From contig JAPFBE010000002.1 of NCBI GenBank assembly GCA_034336665.1, forward strand, positions 76,759,405-76,823,404: a stretch of DNA of 64,000 nucleotides. Direction: 5' to 3'. The stretch's first letter is position 1, and each line of letters begins with the position of its first letter. This stretch comes from Luscinia megarhynchos. Taxonomy: Eukaryota > Chordata > Aves > Passeriformes > Turdidae. Of the stretch, positions 26,001 through 38,000 are shown one piece after another. The notes below the pieces were generated by a model. That model made no database searches. It saw only the letters and a program-made list of their open reading frames with translations, and was not told the DNA's origin. Made by a program: the position numbers and the translations under genes.

Positions 26001-29000
26001 CATACTAATAATTGTTGGAGGTCTCTTAAAAAAATTACTATTATTTGTTCACATCGGGTTTTTTTTTCCTTTATTATATTGTCCATCTGTACAATGTTCA
26101 AAGTCTTGGCAGGTTCTGCAAAACTGTAAAAGCTTTTGAATATAAAATACAGCATTTTCAATTTCATATTTGAAATGTACAATGTGTGCAGAAAGGATAT
26201 TTCATTACCAGGACAAGAAAGTATTCTGCAGATTGATTATGTCCTATAGTTTAAAACCAGATTTGCATTACATAAACTATTTTCAATGGTTGATAATATA
26301 CCAGATCAGCTTTATGCATCCTGTAGGCTTTGAGTCAGTTACTCACATGCTTTGTCTTGCAGATACACAAGATGAATCTATACCTATATAAAATAGTTAT
26401 CAAATTTGCTGTATCATGAAATCTCCTTCCTAGTCCACTAGAAATATATTTTACATGAATAAAGCAGGTCATTATTAAACTATAAGAAGACTTCTTTCTG
26501 CAAAAAATCTTTAAGTGCATATCTGCTAAAGTACCAGTTTAGTTGCAGATAAGATTTTTTCTTTTCCTCCTTCAGAATCCTGACAAGGAGTTAAGACTAG
26601 AAGAACTTTCCAAGCACCAAGCAACAAAATTCAACAGATTATTCCAAGCATCAATTTTAGTCTGTCAGTATGGTCAGACCTAATAAACCTACTTGCTGAT
26701 AGTATAAAAAGCAAAAAAGAAAATTCTCTAAATTATAGGTCTTGTCTTTTAACATTTGCCTGTTAGTAACACACACACAAAAAAAGAGCATTATAAAGAA
26801 GTTCACACTTCACCAGCAGCAAACTCCAGTAAAGCATCAACCAGGTGTAAAGTTGGTTTGACCTAAGCATGCACAGGCAACTACTAATTCTTATATGGTC
26901 CAAGGAATCTTGCAAATTACAGTTAATCATGCATTCAAACTTTTAAACATTTAAACACTGCCTACACTGTAAATGGACTGGACAGCAAGCATTAAAATAT
27001 ATATTTTAAATAAATAAAAAATAAATTCGTTCTCTTATTCCTATCGTATTGCTAATAGTCTAGACCTCTCAACATTGTTTTAGTTTACAAACCTGCTTTT
27101 CTTTTTATTAACACACTGACCACTGTTAACTCATTGTTTTCTTCATATCTCTTGGAAAATTTCCTTAGTGTCAAAAACAAAACCAGAAAAACAATAATGA
27201 AAACACAAGCTGTGTTTTGGTTTTGCTATTGTTTTTGTTGGTTTTGGTTTAAAATTTCTTATACAAAAATTTTAATAATCTTTCACATGATATCAAAAGA
27301 TTGACTTAAAAGATGTTGCACACTACTGTGGTATTCTACAGAAAAGTTCAACTAGAAGTTTCTTTAGAAAATTAATTACACAAAAATAATTGAGTACTAT
27401 CTTAGAATAAATATAACTAACACAGCAACAAGCAATATGAGAAGTTTTTCTTGGACAAGGGATATATCCTCCTATTCTACTTACAGTGTATAAAGTTTAA
27501 AAACATAGGAAAAGTTCAAAATACAAGCAGCTTTCAATTAACAAAGAAAAAAATGCCAAGAAGAATGAAAAAACATTTAGGTAGGTGTAAAACTACAATC
27601 TTCCCATGTAAAAGAGGAAACATTCTGAACTAAAAAGTGATGCACAAGATTTAAACAAACAAATTTTACAAAGCCACTTTCTGTATGCAGGCAACCTCCT
27701 CCTCAAATGAGCTAAGTGCATCCTTCTAATAATATTGCAAAGACAAGGCACCTGAGAAGAATATAAAACTTACTTTATTCTCCTCTTGCTGATTTACATT
27801 TACTTCTTGAATCCTGCTTCCTTTGGCTTCCAAACATTTTCTTCGTTTATTTCTTTTTGAGCTTCCTGGTCATGATCTGCCATCTGATCTCCCCAGTCTA
27901 TGTCTCCACTTCCAAACACGATTTCTAGTGCTTCTGCATCTTCAGATAAATCATCTAATTCCTTTCTCTTTTTTGGTGCATGACTATCACGAGAAGTGGT
28001 TTTAGTGTCTGTTCTATCACTTGTTAGTTTGACATTTTCCCTCATAAGCTTTATACTCATGTCTTCTGCAAAATTTGTTTTTGGGTCCAGGATGTTATTT
28101 TCCTTTTGATGTTGCTTTGCTTCACTGTTGCAGATTGAGGAAGTTGTGGATTCAGTGCGCTTGGGAAGAGGCAATGACCTTTCCTCCAATTTTGCTTGTT
28201 TGGGTACAGATGTTTCTCCTTCTTCAGCTCTTTCCCTTAGTCAGAAATAAATTACAAAAAAAAAGAAATTACAAAAGCATTTTTGCGTATAATTAGATTC
28301 TGGGGTTTTACAGACTGCATTATGAAATTTAAAGTAGCTTTGAGGAAAAATCTTCCATTCTAGGAATTCAATCTAAAATAACCTTTTTAAGCATGGGTCA
28401 AATTAAAAGTACACTGCTTGAGTCAAAATTTTCCAGAAACAGCATGAACATACCAATAAGGGAAGCAATGCCAAGAACATTTCAACACACCTTTTTCTAG
28501 AAACCTGGAAGTAATTAGTAATTGAGTTTGGTTGGTGACGTGAAGCACTCGCACAAGGTTTCCCAGCTTCTGAGCTTTTAGATGGTGAGACAGGCTGACT
28601 TCTTTGACTGAACTCAGATGTTCTGTTCCCTCTAGGTACTGATGTTCCTGCATTTACACTGCCACTTGTGCCACTGTTTTTCTTCACAGCAGTTGTACCC
28701 TGGAAAGCCATTTTCTTTTGTCTATGCACCTGGGAAGTATTCTCTATCTCCATACTAGATTAAAAGGAAAGAAATACTAAATGACTCACAGGATAAGAGA
28801 TATACCAAATCAGAGATACTCTTTTTAAAAAGCTATACCTGTACTTTGAATAAACTTATAAACAATGTGCTAAAAACAAACTGTAAAATCTGCTATGATC
28901 AATATATTTTTATAATTGTGAAATGGCATGAAAATCTATAATAGTTCAGACAGTCAAGACAGATAAGCAGTATCCACATTTGCATCTGGAAGTCATCTAA

Positions 29001-32000
29001 GTCCTATGGGATGCCTTCTGTAATCTAGTACTCAAAAGCAGAAATTACCTCACTGCAGACAAGTGACAGCAATTTCATGAATAGCATTTCTAACAGTTCC
29101 TCTGCCACAAAGGACTGTTTTATTTGCAAGTATTAGCTTAGAAATTTCCATGAATACTTTACCATGTCTGCTCTTCTGTATCAGCTATGCATAAGGTGCT
29201 GCTATCTGCAGCTGTTGGCATTATGGTTTCATCCACAGCCAGACTCTGGGAAATAGCTCGGCCTGCGGCAGCTGATGCAGGAGAACTTTCAGGTACAGCT
29301 GCAAGATCAACACAAGAGAAGAATTTAAAAAGTTTTAATATTAAATCTGTGTTCCTTTGCATGTGCTATCACACATTACTACCTGATCACATAAGATCTT
29401 TGTAAAATGATCTGGAAGCAGTTTTAATTAAAAAACAAGCAGATTTATTAATTTCAAAAAAAATTGTCAGAAAGGACCATATTCTGGAATTCAGATTTAG
29501 TTAAATATTCTATGGATTAAGTACTGGAATTCTGCTGAAATAAAAATGAAGCACAATGGGAAAACACATACCAGCATTTACCTAATGTACATAAAAAATC
29601 ATGTGGTATATATTTTATGCAAAAAATAAAATCTATATAATGCAATATGGAGATCATGCAAAACTGTCAGAGCACAACATTCCTAGTATTTACTCCTTTA
29701 TGACGATCTTTAACGTGATTATTGTATCTGGGATACAAGTTCTTTCAATTTTAAACATTGCTCCCTTTAATCTCTGATATACAGCCTGTTTACACAATTT
29801 CAGATCACTTAACTTTCATCCAGTTGAATCATTCAGACTAGAAACATGAATCAGCATCTCTGCCAGTACTGCATATATGTCTTTTTCTATTCAAAATATA
29901 TTTTTCAAGTAAGTAATGTTCCTACATTTAAAGACAAGCTTATGGAGTTTTTTTTCTTTGATTAAAAAAATACTGGTAGGATTTTCTACCAGATACAACA
30001 TTTTGTAGAACAAAAAAAAATCTATGAAACATAATTCTGAAAATTTCATAGCAACAAAAAGTAAAAATATGAACTTAAGATTTTTTTTAAAGTACATTTC
30101 CTTTCAAGGTCACTGTTCTACGTGTCTGCCTTTCAGGCTAGTTTTAGATCTACTTTTTATTTGCATCTCAGAGTCATATAATTCTCATTGCAATTTACTG
30201 CAAGGCCATTAAAAACCAATTACCTCTTTGGAGTAGTTTTTCATAGAATGTCACTCTTTTTAGTGGTCTTGCAAAACACAACAACTTGAGCATCACAATT
30301 GATGCTTCTACACAAAAAGAAATACTGCCTCTTTGAGGCTGTTTAATTTATTGTTGCCTTTCTTTCAATTACCTTTGGAAGCAGGCTGCTTTTGAGGGTT
30401 GCAGTATTTTTCTGTAGACATGAAGATAACTGCCAATCCAATTTCTGCCTCTGGAATAGCCCTAAGATTCTTGCTGTTAATATACAAATAAAATTTAAAA
30501 AAAGTTTTTTCAGTACAGAATCAAAGACAGCTAAGCAAATAGGCACAGGTATGTCAAAGTACAAAATATTCCATTCCTCCTCCAGAAAAAAAAAAAAAAT
30601 CAGCCTACACTATGTTTTTCCAAACAGAGTAAGTCAGCACAATTATGCTTCATTGTAACTATGTCCCATGCTTCCTGCTGCTGTGGCCACTGTCCAGCTC
30701 CACCTCTGATTCAAAAATGAGTGAAAAGAGACTTGGAAGATCTAACCACTTCTTACAAATCATACACCCCACAGCCCCCCATCTTCTGTACTACAGCCAT
30801 GAGGAGAGATTGAACACTGTCTTCTCTACCTAGCAGGAAAATTTAGAGGAACTAGGTTTACATGTTAAGGATTGAGATTTTGTTTTATTGTTTTAATAAA
30901 ATGGCATAATGATAATCCTAACATCTATAATGTTATAACACAGTCTGCCCTCTCAAACAAAACCTGCCACCAAAACAAAAACTAATCTGCATTTAACAGA
31001 AACTCTTCTTCAAAAACACTGTACACAAATTATTACACAACAATAAATCACATGACTTCAAGGTGCCATCTCATCTCTTTTTGACGAAATGCATATAATT
31101 AATGAACTATCATAAATTATCTATTTATAAATAGCATTCTTACAATATATCAATTTCAACTTATTTTAAATAGCAGAAGAGGAACTACTTGCTGCCTGTA
31201 ATTTTAAAGCAGCTTCATTACAATTAATTTTTGTAGAATTGAATTCTACCAAAAATAATAAAAAGAAAATAGAAATTCCATCAAATCCTCACAGAACTGC
31301 CAAGTCCTTTCCTTCCCACTTCAAGAAGTTTTAGTTACTCTGCTAAACACCTAGAACAATGAAAAAAATGTTGGTTTTTTTAAGCAGCCTCCTGCTTAAA
31401 TATGTATGCAAATGCCATGACCAAGTCTCTGTAGAAATTCTGAAATTATCCTACCGCTGTACAAGAGAACAATGCTGCACCTTTCCAAGACAGTCAGAAT
31501 GGAATCAGTCCTGTTTGTCATAGAGTCAGATCCTGAGAGCTGAGAGTTTGTCAAACCCACATCAACTACACAAACTCCAGGAGAAAGTAGCAAAGGCATT
31601 TCTTTTCTTCCTTCTGTCACCAACTTTACTTCCCCTCCTCCAAGAGTAACTGCCGGACCCAGTTTCTTGTGCTAAAGAGAGAATGTAAATTAAAAAAAAA
31701 TAATAATCTTAGAATGCAGTCAGTTTAGAGGTATCAGAATACAGAACAAACAGCATAGTGCTTCTCACTGATGCACTACTGCAGATGCAACACATTCTGC
31801 TCCTCCTCTCCATTTTATCTTGTTTAGGCCACTCTTCTTTTCTGATGAACCCAGAATAAGTGTGATTTCAGAGTGAACAAATCTGTACTTACTTAGCTAC
31901 CTAGCCCTGCAATATTTTTGCAATGTAAAGCCTGATTACCTGCTTGGCAGTTAGAAATACAAAAGTTTTTCCACTGAATATTTTTTTCCTTTCATGATGC

Positions 32001-35000
32001 TCAGATAAATCCAGGCTTTCAGTGCCAATGGAAGGCTCATCAACTGGAGGATAGAAGCTGCAAGAACAGAAAATGAAAGTTAAAAATTCAGATTCACTTA
32101 TCAGTACTGACTCATAGTCCTTTCTGCTTCAGAATAAAGTTCTGAAGTTAAAATCCTGCAGTTCTCCGTTAAAACAACTTACATAAATAATTTTTGAGAG
32201 ATTGTTAAGAAGAATAAGACCCCCTAATTTTTCAACAACAAATATTAAGACCAAGACTTCCTATTTCAGTAACTAAGAAAACACTTTTAGGAATGCATTC
32301 AGCCGAATTGTTGTACACATATCCACATTCTTACTACAATACTGACAAATGAGACTGCAACTTCATTCTGCACTTACTCTAAATAATACTAAGACTCCAC
32401 ACAAAATTAGTCATTCTTCTTCCTCTACCCAGCATGTGGGGACAGTCACCCCTCATTCTCTTCTACTGTATCAAGAAATTGTGTACCACCAGACAAGAAC
32501 AGCCTATAATATGACAGGAGACAAGTACACTTTTCTTGCTGGTGGGATAAGAGAGTTGAAGGGATTAATTCTGAAGGTTTTCTATTGTTTCGTTCAACAC
32601 AGGCAAAGTGAGCAAGAGTTTGGGAAACATATTAGGCAAAAATAAAATTCTACCCTGAAGCCCTAAATTTTGTCACAGCCTGGGACCTCAGCTCTCTTTG
32701 AAAGCTATATAACGTGTATGCTGCTAGTGTCACTAGCTTTCAGCCAGTTCAGGTCCTCTCAGCATCTTAAAAGTCAGCAAGAATATCTCAGAGAGGCAAA
32801 CATATCCATCTGCTTCTTTTTTGGGGAGCACTTGAAAGCCAATTACATTGCCACTTCTGTATTAAATGGACACACATCCTGGTAGCAAGACAAAGACACT
32901 GTTTACTTGTTCTTATAAGAGACAGGAACAGCTTTACCACCAGGTAATACTCTACCAAACAATTTTTAAGTTGCACAACCCATCACTAGCTTTTGATGGC
33001 TTGTATGACCTGTACTACAAAAGAAAAAAAAAAGTCTCCCAGGAAAGTATTTCAGAATACTAAATAGCTTGTTTAGTTTTCTCACATCCTCAGAGAACAA
33101 TGCAAAAGTTTAAGGGAAAGTTACAATTCATTCAGATTCCCCCTTTCTTCTGAAACCAAAGAACAAATGAATTTTAAGCCACTCACAGATGACTGATTTG
33201 ACATGTTACATAAACCCTGCTAATGTAAAGCAGCATCTAGAAACTAAGGAGGATTTCCTACCAATTGCTCCAGATTGGCATCTGTATTTTTCTAAAAAAG
33301 TAGTGTCATGTTCTGTGAAATATATTTTACCACATATCAAGCACAGCTTATTGTGAATCCTTTCATTTTGTTTCTATTTCCACGTGTGCACCAAAAGTTT
33401 GTTCAGTATCTATTGAGGATCAGACTTTAAACTATTCTACCAATGGCTACTACCACACCTACTAAAGAAAATAAACTGCCATTTCCTAACAGATATGCAT
33501 ATTTATGCACATATGAATGTATATACATAGTGGGAATTTCTCACCTCTATAAACCAGACAATAAAAAAACAACCACAACCCCCAAACAAAACACAAATGT
33601 CTCCATTTCCAAGGTAAAGTGAGGAGCAGTATGGGCTCTGATGAAATTGTCACATACAAGATTGTGATTATTTTACATTTTTCTCTCATTGAGAAAATAA
33701 CCAGAAAAGCTATTCTGCAGTATTCAATGATTCCAAATTAAGAATTCCCTTTAGAAGTTAATTTAACCATGAAAACAATTAATATTTCATTCTCATTTAA
33801 TGCACATTAGTTGCACTTCATCTCTCAACAGATAACTAAAAACCTCTTCTATTTCAGATAATTCAATGTTCAGGCTAATTCTGTTCTGACCAAAGTTTAG
33901 ACTAAACTCAGTAACTAACAGCACACTGAGAAGATACGTCTATGTAATGAAATAAACTTGATACTATTTGTTTTATAAAAGTGCAGTATCTTTATTTTTA
34001 TGTATCAATTCCCAGAAGCAAGATTTAAATACCAACAAAACAAGTTCCTATTCAGAGACTGAATACCTCAGTAACAAGTAAATTCCAGAGCTCATTTTAT
34101 AACTCTAGGGATGCGAATAAAAAATTGCTGGAATATCAAAATGTTAATCATATTAAGGATTCCTCCACAAATAAAATTACTGAGAATTGCATATTATGCC
34201 AAAAATGATCAGATAAATGTGTAGTTATCGGATAATCTAACTCCCATAAATTTCATTCTGCAACACAGTAAACATGACGATTTGGCAACTTACCTTTCAT
34301 GATTTGGCAACTGTTGCCTGGACTGAATAGCTTTGATTAATTCAGAAAAAAACTCTGGTTTTATAATTGGTCGAGCACAAATCAAAGCACATATAGTCTG
34401 AAAAAACCCCAGAAAATACAAATTTACTGCATAGAAAAAGTTCAATTAGCATATGGTTCAAATGACATTAGCTTTTTAATATCTAAGATGTGGAAAACAT
34501 CAAACAAATAAAGTAATATTGATTTGTGCTTCTAGGACTGTTTTGCTTCTAACAACCTAGATTGTAATTGGTGTCTTGATTAAATATATGAAAATGTAGC
34601 AGGCAACTGATAAAAATCACTAGGTGTTCAAAACTGGCTTTTTTTGTTTTCTTTCCCTTCAACCTCCTATTGGCATACACATCTTCTAAACTTGGAAGAT
34701 GAAGAGTTGACTACAGTTTTGTAGAGAAAAATCTTGAACAGATCTAGAATTTAATTAGTATTTGTGGGGAAAACTGCAAAGCAATGCTATGAACAGGGAA
34801 AAGCTCAACATACCTTAACAGTAACTTTTACTGATATCATTACAAGGTGGGTACACTCTTGTGTCCATTCATTCACTACAAGGCCTCCAAGCTGCTGGAT
34901 GGCTTGATTTAAAGCATTTTTCTGAGCTACATCTAAACATGAGGAACAGACAATCAAAGGTTCATATTCCACTCTGCAAAGAACAAGAAAAAGAATTGCT

Positions 35001-38000
35001 TAAGTTAATTCAGACAATCATTATGATGAACAGAACTGACTTAACTATTATATCTGTATCTCACAGAAATCTGAAGGGAAAAAATAAAAGACTTATACTT
35101 TAATGTAGATCAAAATAAAATCTTCCAGCTTTAAAATTTCCTGAAGAAATAAAATACTAATTTTGATTCAGAAAAATTAACAACTATTTGACCTGATGTC
35201 TGAAACATTTCTATGGAATTGTGGCTCTTTTACAGACATCACATAGAATTAGTGCTTCAAGAATAGTGCAAGGTGTGGGAATATCAAAAGAAATTTGAGT
35301 GTGTGCCTCCAAAAGCAAAAGTATGCTACACAGGACAGGTCACCAACAGATTAGTACTTAAAAAATACAAATATCATAGAATGCAACTTCAAGTAACATT
35401 TTCCTAACATTGCCATTATTCCTGACCCTAAGTCTTTACATATATATATATACACACACACATATACACATATATATATGCACACACACAGTTTAGATCT
35501 TCCATATCAAATTCAAAACATATCAAATTCCATTATTTAATTTTTAAATTATTTAAATTATTTTCTACTTTGTAAACTTTCCAGTACAACAGTCAGGATG
35601 TATGTGGTTTCAAGGTATGATTCCTGTATCATGTTTCAGGTATTTTTACCTAAAATATAAAAAATTATTTTATTGTAGTAATTAGAGGAGATTGACAAGC
35701 TTTTTCTAACAATAAGTAATATCATCAGCATTGAAAAAATTAAATAAAATGTCAAAGCACAAAGCCACCTAGGTTACTTTAACATTGATTTTAATGGTCA
35801 TTAGACTTTTTCTATTTATCTGCTACTTCATTTACAGAAGCTCTTCCTATAAACAGATAGCACTGGCTACCATGTCAAATTTGGAAAAAAGTATCGCTGG
35901 GTTTACATCCTCCTGCAATGTCAGTTCTTTTCTCATTACTTATGAACAGTTAACAAGGGCTCTGACAAACTGTAAACCTTTCTCCCTTCTCCTCATTTAG
36001 GATTTTGTTCTTTGCCTAAGAGAGCCTGAAAATACTCACTGTACATGACATATCATCTTCTAAAATGCCAATGCTTTCTCATCTACAAGTTTAATCTCCT
36101 AGTGCCAAAATAAGTTACGTAAAAATATAATGGAAAACTACTTCAAAAACAGGTGTGGAACACAGGCAAAATACCACTCACCTCCTTTGCTTTCTAGAAA
36201 ATCATCATTGCTGCATCACTTGCAAAGCTGGATGATGTGTTAAAATTCTCTTCTAAAAAACTAATTTTTACTTGGTATTTTATAATCAAAACACTTACCT
36301 AAACTTGCTCTCAAAGACTCCAAAGTTGATTCTGTCACCAGACTGCAAAGACACTGAAGTACCATTGAGTTTTGATCCATTAACAAAGGTACCATACTTA
36401 GATGTATCTCTTACTGTTAATACAGGTACTGACAGAGACTGACTCTGAAAATAAACATAAATGAGCCACTATAGTATATCAGAATGAGACAGCTTTATCA
36501 GAAACAAGTTTTTATCACTGTGGAACAAAGCAATGGACAAATAAGAAGCAGCCCACAAAATACCATCTTAAATAAAGACTTTGGACAATGAGGCTTGCTA
36601 TATGTACTTATTTATTTTCTGTTTTTCACTGAAAAAGAATGAGAGAAAATACATGTTTTTACCTTTAGAACTTTTGTATTTCTTACACTTCATCTTTTTG
36701 GAGATTATACTTTGTCTTTCTGGAGACTGTGCATAGCAGTCATTCATTAGCCCAAAGCTTGAGCTAGTGCAATTTAGCAAGGCTCTAAAATTATTTTTTT
36801 TTTAGATATTTTTTTGACCTATTTTACCTATTTTTTTTACCTATCACTCAGTTGTATCCTGGGCATTGAGCTGAATAGTAAGTAAAAGCCTGAGGTCACC
36901 TGAGGGCACTTTCTTGCACTTCCTTCCAAGAAGGATGCTAGTCTTCCCCAAACTGCAGGACATGGAGACAACAGCATCTCTTGAGAAGAAGTTAGATACT
37001 GTCAGATTTCCAAAGTGGTTCACAAGCTAATGAGAACACTAACAGCTTGTTTTTATGAAATTCTGCCATGCAGCCATATGCTATCTCACATAATGGATAA
37101 GGCTGGAAGGGACCAGTGGAGGTGATCTAATCCAACCTGCCTGTTGAAGCAGGTTTCCTTATAGCACACTACTCAGGATTGTCTCCAGGCTCCTTTGGAG
37201 TATCTCCAGAGACAGAGACTCCAGAACCTCTCTGGGTACTCTGCTCCAGTGCTGAGTCACTCTCACTCATGTTCAAGTGGAATTTTCTGTGTTCCAGTTT
37301 CTGTCACTGTCTTTTGTCCTGTTGTTTGGCACCACCAAGAAGAGCCTGGCTCCATCCTCATGACACCCTCCCAGCTACTGATAGACATTGATGAGGTCCC
37401 TTTTCAGTCATCTCTTCTTGAGGCTGAATAGGCCCAGATCCCTCTGCCTTTCCTCACAACTAAGGTCCCTACATCATCTTTACATCTCTCTGTTGGACTC
37501 AGTCAATATTTGCAGTATTAAAAGGACATATATATTTTGCATATTTTATTTTAAACACTACATAAGGCTACATAAATGAAATTTCTGCTGTCTTGCTTCA
37601 AAACATCCATAAATGTCACAACACTCAGTGACAGTAAATTGCTGATTGCTAATTCTCCTTGGTACATGCCCTAAGCAAATACAGAATTAATGATGTGAAA
37701 TGAAACTGAAACTAAGTCTGCAGTAAAACAACTGAAGCACTACCCAAAATCTAAAATTTGTCTGTGTAATGAAACTCAATTGCACAACTTTCCTGCTATG
37801 ATTACTTTAATACAAATTCGTAGTGAATCTTCACTCTGGGATAAAAGGAAACTTGGGCTACCAAAATAAATTTTAAGATAAAAAAAAAGGTGATCAATGG
37901 TTCTACTCGAAGCATAAAACTGGTGAGAGCAAAATGAGAGTATGCATGGTCATGGCAGCCTGAATTATCCCCACAGTGCACTGAAAATGCAGTAAAAAGT

